Source: CAZAKO01 sp964546145
Lineage (GTDB): Bacteria; Fidelibacterota; UBA2242
Assembly: GCA_964546145.1 (NCBI GenBank)
Contig: CAZJIU010000105.1
Span: 1-5,989, forward strand
Direction: 5' to 3'
DNA: 5,989 nt
Positions 1 through 5,989 of the stretch are shown piece by piece (within the stretch, counting starts at the first letter, position 1; every line of letters starts with the position of its first letter). Both the position numbers and the translations under genes were made by a program. The notes below the pieces were generated by a model. That model saw only the letters and a program-made list of their open reading frames with translations. It had not been told where the DNA came from and did not search any database.

Positions 1-1877
1 ATGGACCGGTGCGCATTGCCTTGCCCTTTCAAACCGTGGAGACCGTCAACGAATCTGCGCAGGATCGCGGGCGTAATCTCGATCTATTCGCCAAAGGCAA
101 ACCCGGCGAATGGCGCAACCGCCTGATCTGGGGCGACAAGAAGTATGTCCTGCCCTCGCTGCTGCCGGAATTTGCCGGTAAAGTGAACCTGATCTATATT
201 GATCCGCCTTTCGATACTGGTGCAGACTTCTCCTTTACTGCCACGATCCCGGATAATCCGGAAACTGAAGAAGATGAGACGACAAGTTTTACCAAGCAAG
301 CCAGCATCATCGAACAGAAAGCCTACCGCGACACCTGGGGCAAAGGTCTGGAATCTTACCTGCAGTGGTTCTATGAAACCGCTATCCTGCTAAGAGAACT
401 CTTAACTGAAAATGGCAGTATTTATGTGCATCTGGACTGGCACGTTGGTCACTATGCGAAAATTGTCCTTGACGAAGTTTTTGGATATGACAATTTTAGA
501 AATGATATCTATGTGAAAAGAATAAAGAAAAATGTCCAAGAAAGAGAGCAAGTAAAATCTTTGAACGTTGCATTAGATGTTGTGTTATTTTATTCCAAGT
601 CTATTCAAACAAAAATAACTCCTCCAATAAAACCAGCCTATAAATTAGCAAGGTGGCACTCATTTGAAGCTGCCGGTTTTCGGACTGGGATGGATTATGA
701 ATTATTTGGCGTAAAGCCAAGAAATGATCATCATTGGAGATGGACAAAAGAAAAAGCACTAGAAGCAGTTGCTGATGGAAAACTTAGGGCAAATCCAAAA
801 ACAGGAAAACCTGAATATTTTATTGATGAATCTTCTGATACTTTATGTGATTCGTTATGGGATGATTTTCAGGCATATTCATTTCACTATTCCTATGCGA
901 CAGAAAAGAATGAATATTTACTTGAACGAATTATTAATATGAGTTCAGATGAGAATGACCTAGTGCTGGATTGTTTCGTTGGCAGTGGGACGACAGCAGC
1001 GGTGGCGGAGAGGCTAAACCGACGCTGGATCGCCTGTGATCTGGGACGCTTTGCGATTCATACTACACGTAAACGCCTCTTAGGGATTTCCGATGTTAAG
1101 CCTTTTGTAGTGCAGAATCTCGGCAAGTACGAGCGGCAGCAGTGGATAGGAGCAGAGTTTCCTGACGTCGAATCCCGGGCAGCAGTAGATCAGCGCTATA
1201 GAAATTTTATTTTACAATTATATAATGCCGAGCCAATCAGCGGTTACAGCTGGTTACACGGTGTCAAAGCACAGCGGATGGTACACGTCGGCGGGGTAGA
1301 TGCGCCGGTCTCCATCGGTGACATTAAGAGCATAGTCCAGGAGTTCTGGAAATCAGCCGGGAAGGATGGCAAAATTTCAACTAATGGCATTGATGTATTG
1401 GGCTGGGATTTTGCTTTTGAAATCAACGAGACCGCCAAGCAGTTTGCTGCTGAGAATAAAGTGGATGTCAAGTTCAAGAAAATACCGCGGGAGGTACTGG
1501 AGAAGAAAGCCGTCGAGCAGGGAGATATCCGGTTTTTTGAACTTGCCTCTTTATCGGTTGAGACAAAAGTTGAGAAAGATACGGTAATAGTAACGTTGCA
1601 GGATTTTATCGTTCCCCCCGATGATGTACCGGAAGATGTAAGGCATTCAATTACTCATTGGCAACAATGGATTGATTACTGGGCGGTTGACTGGAATTAT
1701 CGTAACGATACCTTTCACAACGAATGGCAGACCTACCGCACGAAAAGGGATCCGGGGATCGAGCTTTTTGCCAGGCATAAGTACCCGGCAAGCGGCAGTT
1801 ATAATATCGTCATCAAAATTATTGACATTCTGGGTAACGATACGACTAAGCTGATTAATGTTGAGGTAAAACTATGA
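1..1877 (+). CDS. mod: Type III R-M methyltransferase subunit (Mod), 5' partial
   Basis: DNA adenine-N6 methyltransferase and probable specificity subunit of a type III restriction enzyme, using S-adenosylmethionine. Residues are counted from the GTG at 9. The catalytic motif IV is DPPF at 65-68 (context LIYIDPPFDTGADF). A motif X-like TEK lies at 298-300 and the SAM-binding motif I, FVGSGT, at 323-328, followed by an acidic residue at D344. The order DPPF, target-recognition region, then FxGxG is that of beta-class enzymes, as in known Mod proteins. After about residue 400 comes a C-terminal part with WAVDW at 558-562 and an end (about 590-622) that looks like a small beta-sandwich. The frame is open upstream of the GTG (codons for G, P, V start at 3) and no ribosome site is visible, so the true start probably lies before the window. 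The stop TGA overlaps the res start. Residues about 158-318 are encoded by much AT-richer DNA than either side. DPPF rather than DPPY is a common variant. Methylation of adenine is inferred from the family. Confidence 0.93.
   Translation, partial: GPVRIALPFQTVETVNESAQDRGRNLDLFAKGKPGEWRNRLIWGDKKYVLPSLLPEFAGKVNLIYIDPPFDTGADFSFTATIPDNPETEEDETTSFTKQASIIEQKAYRDTWGKGLESYLQWFYETAILLRELLTENGSIYVHLDWHVGHYAKIVLDEVFGYDNFRNDIYVKRIKKNVQEREQVKSLNVALDVVLFYSKSIQTKITPPIKPAYKLARWHSFEAAGFRTGMDYELFGVKPRNDHHWRWTKEKALEAVADGKLRANPKTGKPEYFIDESSDTLCDSLWDDFQAYSFHYSYATEKNEYLLERIINMSSDENDLVLDCFVGSGTTAAVAERLNRRWIACDLGRFAIHTTRKRLLGISDVKPFVVQNLGKYERQQWIGAEFPDVESRAAVDQRYRNFILQLYNAEPISGYSWLHGVKAQRMVHVGGVDAPVSIGDIKSIVQEFWKSAGKDGKISTNGIDVLGWDFAFEINETAKQFAAENKVDVKFKKIPREVLEKKAVEQGDIRFFELASLSVETKVEKDTVIVTLQDFIVPPDDVPEDVRHSITHWQQWIDYWAVDWNYRNDTFHNEWQTYRTKRDPGIELFARHKYPASGSYNIVIKIIDILGNDTTKLINVEVKL
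481..960 (+). other. AT-rich target-recognition segment inside mod
   Basis: This stretch encodes about residues 158-317 of Mod, between catalytic motif IV and SAM motif I, which is where beta-class methyltransferases carry their target-recognition domain. Counting bases by hand, it is about 33% GC, against about 54% for 1-360 and about 56% for 961-1080. The right boundary is abrupt, just before the codons for LVLDCFVGSG. The left boundary is softer, with 361-480 at about 43%. The pattern fits replacement of the recognition domain by recombination, which is known for type III mod genes. It could also reflect ordinary variation in composition across a fast-evolving domain. Confidence 0.55.
1863..1867 (+). 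promoter_or_regulatory. Ribosome binding site of res
   Basis: GAGGT lies six bases before the res ATG at 1874 and inside the last codons of mod. With the ATGA overlap it supports the chosen start and translational coupling of Mod and Res, which would help to keep nuclease synthesis dependent on methylase synthesis. Confidence 0.75.
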
Positions 1878-4429
1878 GTCCGCTCCGGAAATCCATTGAT
1901 CAGACCGACCTGTTCAATGTCAGTGAGCGTTTAATGACTGCGCCTTGTGTGCCTAAGATACGAGAAACGGTAAAAAAGTGGAAAAATAATAATTACCCGG
2001 GGATAACAAATACCACTAGGGAGTTATTGAACTTCTGGTTCTATTGCGATCATAAATTGCCCAATGGGATTCCGTTTAAATATTACGATTTTCAGCAGGA
2101 AGCCATTGAGACGCTGATTTATCTCTATGAAGTGGAGAAAATCAGAAACCGGATGGAATTAATAAAAAAGTACGCTATTCATCAGAAAGACTTGCGTTTA
2201 CCACCTTTTGATGATTTTGCGCGTTATTGTATCAAGATGGCAACCGGAAGCGGCAAGACCAAAGTCATGTCTCTGGCAATCGCCTGGCAGTATTTTAATG
2301 CGATGCGGGAGAATGATATAGAGTATGCCAAAACATTTATGATTCTGGCTCCCAATGTTATCGTCTTCGAGCGGCTGAAACTGGATTTTGCCAACGGACA
2401 TATTTTCCGAACCGATCCACTTTTTCCGCGTCATTATGAATTGTTCTGGGATATGGAGTTTTATATGCGGGGTGACCCGGAACGAGCGGGCACCAGTGGT
2501 GCTGTTTACTTGACTAATATCCAGCAGTTCTATGAGCGTGAAAGTAGTTATGGTGATGAACCCGATGAGATAACGGCTGTTATGGGAGGAAAGCCGCAAA
2601 CAAAGAAAATAGAGATTACCGATTTCGATGAACGGATTGCCAAGCGCGAAGGTTTATTAGCAGTCATAAATGATGAGGCTCATCATACCCACGATGAAAG
2701 TAATGAATGGAATAAGGTTATTCGCAGTATTAATGAACAGCGTCCAATCGCAGTTCAAATGGATTATTCGGCAACACCGCGTTATTCCAAGGGGTCATTA
2801 TTTGCATGGACTGTTTATGACTATCCACTTAAACAAGCAATTATGGATCAGATAGTCAAATACCCGGTTAAAGGTGTTTCCAAAATCGAAGAGGCTAAAT
2901 CGGATTTAGTAACAGTAAAATACAAAGCCTTTTTGATTGCTGGAGTAGAACGCTGGAAAGAATATAGTGAACAGTTGAAGGATTTGCAGCGGAAACCGAT
3001 TTTGTTTATTATGATGAATAGTACTGCCGAAGCCGACGAGGTAGCAGATTGGCTGCAGAAACGTTATCCATCCGAGTTTTCAGGCGATAAAACCCTGATA
3101 ATTCATACCGACCGCAAAGGTGAGATTTCTAAAAATGACCTTGATGTTGCCCGACAGAAAGCTCGTGAAGTTGATGAGGATAATTCTCCGGTGAATGCTA
3201 TAGTGAGTGTTTTGATGTTACGGGAAGGGTGGGATGTCAAGAATGTAACTGTTGTTGTTGGACTTCGCCCTTATACAGCAAAAGCGAATATTTTACCGGA
3301 ACAGACGATAGGTCGGGGATTGCGACTGATGTTTCGTAATCTCCGGAGTATGTACAAAGAACGGGTTGATATCATCGGCAATCGGGCGTTCCTTGATTTT
3401 GTTGCCGATCTGGAAAGGATGGAAGATTTAAAGTTTGATACATTCGAAATCGGAAAAGACAGATTACAGATTGTAACGATTATGCCGGTCGAGGAAAAAC
3501 AAGAAAATGATATAGGTATTCCGGAATTATCGCCATCATTAATTCGCGAGAAAACCTTAGCTGATGAGATCAGGTCAATTGATGTTAGGGCGTTTAAATT
3601 CAATCAGTTGCCTATTGTCGAAAAAGATGAGGAGATAAAAACATTTATTTATGAAGGCATTGATATTCTGACAAAAGAAATTCTGTTTCAACGGGAATAT
3701 CAGGTTCCCCCTGCACAGACATCTGGAGAAGTAATTGGATATTATGCCCAGAGAATCGCCCATGATTTAAAACTTCCATCCCAGTTTGCGGTATTAGCAC
3801 CTAAAATTAGGGATTTCTTTCAATATAAAGCATTTGGTGAAGAGGTAGACCTGAGTGAAAATCGAATCATCAAAGCTATGAGTACCAATGTGGCAAGTTA
3901 TGTAGTATGTCGGGAGTTTGAGAAAGCATTAAGAGATAAAATTGTGAAAGAGGTTAGACCTGCATTATTGACGCCATTGAGGATGTTATCTTCGACTGAT
4001 CCGTTTCCCTTTTCAAGATTGTTGTTTGACTCTACAAAGACAATTTTCAATTATGTTGCCTCTGATAATGAATTCGAACGGGATTTTGCCCAGTTTCTGG
4101 ATCAAGCGAAAGACGTTGTTGCGTTCGCGAAATTACCTTTCCAATTTGGGTTCAGTATTGCATATACTGATACACGGGCAAATATCCGTAATTATTTCCC
4201 TGATTTTGTTATAAAAATGTCCGAGGATGAATATTGGATTATTGAGACTAAGGGACGTGAGGATATAGATGTTATCATGAAAGATCAGGCTGCTCAATGT
4301 TGGTGTGACAATGCCACAGAACTTACAGGGAAAAGCTGGAGTTATCTCAAAGTAAACCAGTCTGAATATGAGAAGCTAAAACCAGAAAGCTTTAGGGAGT
4401 TAATACTAGCTGTTACTGAGATAGCCTAA
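1874..4429 (+). CDS. res: Type III restriction subunit Res: SF2 helicase with PD-ExK nuclease
   Basis: ATP-dependent translocase and endonuclease subunit that acts in complex with Mod and cuts unmodified DNA. Helicase motifs appear in order: a Q-like region YYDFQQEA near 74-81; Walker A TGSGKT at 124-129; Walker B/DEAH as DEAHH at 267-271; motif III SATP at 299-302; motif V around REGWDV at 450-455; motif VI QTIGRGLR at 477-484. The C-terminal nuclease has PD at 776-777 and ETK at 791-793 (D777, E791, K793), the PD-ExK pattern, preceded by a helix with FERDFAQFLD that commonly leads into this fold in Res proteins. At 851 residues it is a little shorter than the roughly 970 of EcoP15I Res, but all expected motifs are intact, so it is probably active. 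The start is fixed by the ATGA overlap with mod and by GAGGT at 1863. The downstream toxin gene follows after only 40 bases on the same strand, so read-through is possible. Confidence 0.95.
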   Translation: MSPLRKSIDQTDLFNVSERLMTAPCVPKIRETVKKWKNNNYPGITNTTRELLNFWFYCDHKLPNGIPFKYYDFQQEAIETLIYLYEVEKIRNRMELIKKYAIHQKDLRLPPFDDFARYCIKMATGSGKTKVMSLAIAWQYFNAMRENDIEYAKTFMILAPNVIVFERLKLDFANGHIFRTDPLFPRHYELFWDMEFYMRGDPERAGTSGAVYLTNIQQFYERESSYGDEPDEITAVMGGKPQTKKIEITDFDERIAKREGLLAVINDEAHHTHDESNEWNKVIRSINEQRPIAVQMDYSATPRYSKGSLFAWTVYDYPLKQAIMDQIVKYPVKGVSKIEEAKSDLVTVKYKAFLIAGVERWKEYSEQLKDLQRKPILFIMMNSTAEADEVADWLQKRYPSEFSGDKTLIIHTDRKGEISKNDLDVARQKAREVDEDNSPVNAIVSVLMLREGWDVKNVTVVVGLRPYTAKANILPEQTIGRGLRLMFRNLRSMYKERVDIIGNRAFLDFVADLERMEDLKFDTFEIGKDRLQIVTIMPVEEKQENDIGIPELSPSLIREKTLADEIRSIDVRAFKFNQLPIVEKDEEIKTFIYEGIDILTKEILFQREYQVPPAQTSGEVIGYYAQRIAHDLKLPSQFAVLAPKIRDFFQYKAFGEEVDLSENRIIKAMSTNVASYVVCREFEKALRDKIVKEVRPALLTPLRMLSSTDPFPFSRLLFDSTKTIFNYVASDNEFERDFAQFLDQAKDVVAFAKLPFQFGFSIAYTDTRANIRNYFPDFVIKMSEDEYWIIETKGREDIDVIMKDQAAQCWCDNATELTGKSWSYLKVNQSEYEKLKPESFRELILAVTEIA

Positions 4430-4434
4430 GAAAA

Positions 4435-4472
4435 CACTTGACGGATTAATAAAAGGAATTAACTTATAAGTG
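4435..4472 (+). promoter_or_regulatory. Nested dyad over the toxin ribosome site and start codon
   Basis: Two perfect five-base inverted repeats are almost concentric. The outer pair is CACTT (4435-4439) and AAGTG (4468-4472); the inner pair is TTAAT (4446-4450) and ATTAA (4458-4462). Their centres are at 4453.5 and 4454. The central loop holds AAGGA, the only ribosome site candidate, and the right outer arm contains the GTG start of the toxin gene. It may be a DNA operator for the XRE antitoxin downstream (autoregulation is usual in TA operons), or an mRNA hairpin that hides the start codon. The arms are short and AT-rich, so chance is possible. Confidence 0.4.
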
Positions 4473-4925
4473 AATTTAGGATTTCGACTAGTCAGATTAA
4501 AATTTGGTAAAAAGGCAAAAATATATTCAATCCAGTATGATGGCGCAGAAAACCACGAGTTTCATAATTTTATCACAAAACCAGAAGTATATAATCATCC
4601 CGATTATCAAGCTTTACGTAAGAAAATAAAAGAACTTTATGACAAACGAGGGTTGTTACCTCAATATTTCCGTTCGGAAGATGAGAAAGCCTTACACACT
4701 GAAATTTGTAGAATTGATTACGGCACAGGAATGCTTAGATTGTTTTGTATTAGGTGGAATGACAATCTATTGATTTTAGGTAGTGGAGGTGTTAAACCTG
4801 GTAGTGTTCGATTTTGGCAGGAAAATCATGAATTATCGGTTGAAGCACGGAAAGTATCAGATGCATTTCATCGTCTTGTTGAGTATTTAATAGAAACAGG
4901 ATTAACAATAGAAGATCTTTTATAG
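4470..4925 (+). CDS. Probable RelE/HigB-like toxin of a TAC module
   Basis: A 151-residue soluble protein with no signal peptide or membrane segment. I read it as a RelE/HigB-superfamily toxin, typically a ribosome-dependent mRNA endonuclease. Support comes from position (directly before an XRE antitoxin, the higBA order) and predicted layout: a strand at about 16-24 (AKIYSIQYD), helices at 26-36 and 44-60, then strands including MLRLFCIRW (88-96) and NLLILGSGGVK (99-109), and a terminal helix at about 120-143. The RLFCIRW-turn-LLILGSGG hairpin resembles the core hairpin of HigB-type toxins and of toxins I associate with SecB-linked cassettes. It is longer than typical HigB (about 90-120 residues), with roughly 15 extra basic and hydrophobic residues at the N-terminus. 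The start is GTG: TAA at 4467-4469 is immediately upstream in frame, and the next in-frame ATG is at residue 88, inside the hairpin. AAGGA at 4453-4457 lies 12 bases away, a poor spacing that suggests low translation. Catalytic residues cannot be assigned with confidence. Confidence 0.72.
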   Translation: MNLGFRLVRLKFGKKAKIYSIQYDGAENHEFHNFITKPEVYNHPDYQALRKKIKELYDKRGLLPQYFRSEDEKALHTEICRIDYGTGMLRLFCIRWNDNLLILGSGGVKPGSVRFWQENHELSVEARKVSDAFHRLVEYLIETGLTIEDLL

Positions 4926-4927
4926 GA
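4924..4927 (+). promoter_or_regulatory. Ribosome binding site of the antitoxin gene
   Basis: AGGA overlaps the toxin stop codon TAG and sits seven bases before the antitoxin ATG at 4935. It is better placed than the toxin's own site, so more antitoxin than toxin would be made from one mRNA, as TA pairs require. Confidence 0.6.
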
Positions 4928-4934
4928 CATAACT

Positions 4935-5393
4935 ATGTCAAGAGAAGTTGATGATTTCTTTGATGAGATAGAAACAGAAATTCCAGAGGATATTTCAAGG
5001 CTGGTTGAAAAACAGATGGATATTGCTGAAGCAATTGCCGCAGCTATTGAAAAAAGCGAATACAAAAGCCGAAAGGAATTCGCCATAGCCATTGGCATGA
5101 AACCGTCTATGCTCAGTCGAATATTAGCAGGCAATGTGAATTTAACATTGAAAACTATTACTAAAATTGAAGTAGCACTTGGGACAGAAATTATTAATAT
5201 AAACGCTGAGAAGTCATTTCAGGGTTTGCATATAGTTATACAAGGTACCCGGTTTTCATCTTATAATCCTCAGGAACCATCAATTCCATTTATAAATAGT
5301 AATGTCGGTAATATGCAATATTTGGAAAATGATGATATTATTTCAGGATACGATTATAATGTTAAAGAAGAGATGATATATGGACGTGCCTAA
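4935..5393 (+). CDS. XRE/HigA-type antitoxin with C-terminal chaperone-addiction-like tail
   Basis: A 152-residue DNA-binding protein expected to neutralise the upstream toxin and repress the operon. Residues 1-30 are acidic (DDFFDEIETEIPED), followed by an XRE/Cro-CI helix-turn-helix at about 30-88: a first helix AEAIAAAIEKS, the RKEFAIAIGM turn and SMLSRILAGNVNLTLKTI, ending in ALGTEI. Residues 91-152 form an extra tail with scattered aromatic and hydrophobic residues (F95, F107, Y110, F119, Y129, Y139, Y141, Y149) and no obvious fold. Tails of this kind in TAC antitoxins (the ChAD segment of Mycobacterium HigA1) make antitoxin stability depend on a SecB-like chaperone, and such a gene follows here. 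The gene begins nine bases after the toxin stop, and its last 14 bases overlap the chaperone gene. XRE assignment is firm; the tail function is inferred from context. Confidence 0.87.
   Translation: MSREVDDFFDEIETEIPEDISRLVEKQMDIAEAIAAAIEKSEYKSRKEFAIAIGMKPSMLSRILAGNVNLTLKTITKIEVALGTEIININAEKSFQGLHIVIQGTRFSSYNPQEPSIPFINSNVGNMQYLENDDIISGYDYNVKEEMIYGRA
5365..5373 (+). promoter_or_regulatory. Ribosome binding site of the chaperone gene, inside the antitoxin gene
   Basis: A purine run AAGAAGAGA ends six bases before the chaperone ATG at 5380. It is a weak Shine-Dalgarno match. Because it is covered by ribosomes translating the end of the antitoxin gene, chaperone synthesis is probably coupled to antitoxin synthesis. 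Confidence 0.4.
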
Positions 5394-5829
5394 AAAAGAA
5401 AAACCTATTGAATTCCGGTTAAAAAATATTCAAGTCACAAATTGCTCTCTTCATAAACCCGATCAGGTTATAAAGAAAAATCAAAATTTTGGTTATTCAT
5501 TTACCTTCGGAGTACATTTCGACAAGGAAAATAGTGAAATTATTATTGAGATTTTGTCTAGTATTTATTTTTCACCAAAGCAGCAATCTGTTATTGGAGA
5601 AATAACAATCCAAGTGTATTTTAGTATCAATAATTTTAGTGATTTTATTGAGGGTGAGAACCAGTTTGCTTTTCCCGAAGATTTCATAATTATGCTAATA
5701 AGTATTTCCTTTTCAACACTACGGGGAATTGTAGTCGAGAAAACCGCAAGTACTCTTCAACATTCGATTATACTTCCGATAGTTAATGTTAAAGAGATTA
5801 TTAATAAGCAAAAGCCAAAGAATAAATAA
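5380..5829 (+). CDS. SecB-like chaperone of a TAC module
   Basis: A 149-residue protein that I read as a SecB-fold chaperone dedicated to the preceding antitoxin. The pattern matches SecB topology. A first strand, IEFRLKNIQVTNCSLHKP (10-27), aligns in style with the E. coli SecB start FQIQRIYTKDISFEAP. A beta-rich region follows at 36-83 (FGYSFTFGVHF, EIIIEILSSIYF, VIGEITIQVYFSI). The C-terminal helix begins AFPEDF (97-102) and runs into STLRGIVVEKT (112-122), comparable to SecB LFPYARECITSMVSRGT. It ends with LPIVNVKEII (132-141), comparable to SecB LAPVNFDALF. Sequence identity to general SecB is low, as in TAC chaperones such as Rv1957, and there is no signal peptide. It overlaps the antitoxin gene by 14 bases in another frame, showing tight coupling. 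The DNA is AT-rich (about one third GC). Bulk protein export is less likely than antitoxin protection, given the gene order. Confidence 0.78.
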   Translation: MDVPKKEKPIEFRLKNIQVTNCSLHKPDQVIKKNQNFGYSFTFGVHFDKENSEIIIEILSSIYFSPKQQSVIGEITIQVYFSINNFSDFIEGENQFAFPEDFIIMLISISFSTLRGIVVEKTASTLQHSIILPIVNVKEIINKQKPKNK

Positions 5830-5859
5830 ACAAACTTCAGTTAAGTCCTGAATTTATTG
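5830..5859 (+). terminator. Weak hairpin after the TAC genes, possible terminator
   Basis: Just after the chaperone stop, TTCAG (5836-5840) and CTGAA (5848-5852) form a five-base stem with a seven-base loop. It is extended by AA/TT pairs across one mismatch and followed by TTTATT. The stem is short and the T-tract imperfect, so intrinsic termination is only a possibility. Confidence 0.25.
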
Positions 5860-5989
5860 CTAAGACCCGGGCATTTAGTAAATCGTTCTACCTAGTTACT
5901 ATTACTGATATTTTTTCCGAATCCCACCGAATTTGATATTAACAATCAATCTCAAAATTTGTACATTTTAAGTATGCAGCGCTACCTCA
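5860..5989. other. AT-rich non-coding end of window
   Basis: No reading frame of meaningful length on either strand, no convincing promoter, no RNA gene and no terminal repeats were seen. An ATG at 5974 opens a frame (M-Q-R-Y-L) that runs off the right edge, but it has no Shine-Dalgarno sequence and cannot be called. Confidence 0.5.

Noticed and set aside
1..126. ATG at the first base as a possible gene start
   Set aside because: Its frame closes at a TGA near 124, while frame 3 runs through the window edge into the Mod motifs. The ATG is a coincidence of where the window begins.
1614..1619. Phase-variable repeat tract in mod
   Set aside because: Type III mod genes are often switched by simple repeats, but the best candidate I noticed is a run of six C. 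No tandem short repeats were found in the visible part of mod.
4438..4469. TTGACG and TTATAA as a sigma-70 promoter for the toxin
   Set aside because: The spacing is 20 bases rather than about 17, and transcription would start near 4475, after the GTG start codon, so it would not serve the full gene.
4868..5134. Minus-strand open frame of 88 codons opposite the toxin/antitoxin junction
   Set aside because: It lies antisense to two well-supported genes, has a low-complexity serine/isoleucine-rich product, no ribosome site and no recognisable domain.
5380..5829. Housekeeping SecB export chaperone
   Set aside because: The protein is too divergent and is embedded by overlap in a TA operon. A dedicated TAC chaperone explains the context better.
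5940..5989. Minus-strand tRNA-like arm at the right edge
   Set aside because: A D-arm-like GGTAGCGC and a five-base stem with a seven-base loop can be drawn, but the base before the anticodon position is C not T, the anticodon would read a stop codon, and no T-arm or acceptor stem follows.
1..5989. CRISPR array, insertion sequence or integrase
   Set aside because: No spaced direct repeats, transposase or recombinase motifs, or terminal inverted repeats were seen on either strand.

Overview
The window holds five same-strand bacterial genes forming two adjacent modules: a type III restriction-modification (R-M) pair, mod then res, and a three-gene cassette that reads as a toxin-antitoxin-chaperone (TAC) module (RelE/HigB-like toxin, XRE antitoxin, SecB-like chaperone). 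The standard genetic code, Shine-Dalgarno sites and tight overlaps point to a bacterium. Mixed base composition (about 55% GC in parts of mod, about one third GC in the TAC genes) suggests a horizontally assembled defence region. Protein style resembles versions I associate with Bacteroidetes/Chlorobi-type and candidate-phylum anaerobes, but the taxon cannot be fixed from this sequence.

Layout. 1-1877: Mod, a beta-class amino-methyltransferase cut by the left edge of the window. 1874-4429: Res, a superfamily 2 helicase with a C-terminal PD-ExK nuclease, overlapping mod by ATGA. 4430-4469: a 40-base gap containing a nested dyad that surrounds the ribosome site and reaches into the GTG start of the next gene. 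4470-4925: toxin candidate. 4935-5393: antitoxin with an XRE helix-turn-helix and a roughly 60-residue C-terminal tail. 5380-5829: SecB-like chaperone, overlapping the antitoxin by 14 bases. 5830-5989: AT-rich non-coding sequence with one weak hairpin.

How the parts would work. Mod supplies the recognition subunit and methylates one strand of its target. Res joins Mod to make an ATP-driven enzyme that cuts unmodified invading DNA. In known TAC systems the antitoxin depends on a dedicated SecB-like chaperone that binds its C-terminal tail; if the chaperone is titrated, for example by a phage protein, the antitoxin is lost and the toxin is freed. Placed directly behind an R-M pair, this would give a second, abortive layer of defence. 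The enzyme motifs of Mod and Res are direct sequence evidence. The TAC reading rests on gene order, XRE recognition and SecB-like sequence pattern and is strong but not proven. The most interesting points are the R-M/TAC tandem, the nested dyad at the toxin start, and the sharply AT-rich island in the target-recognition part of mod.
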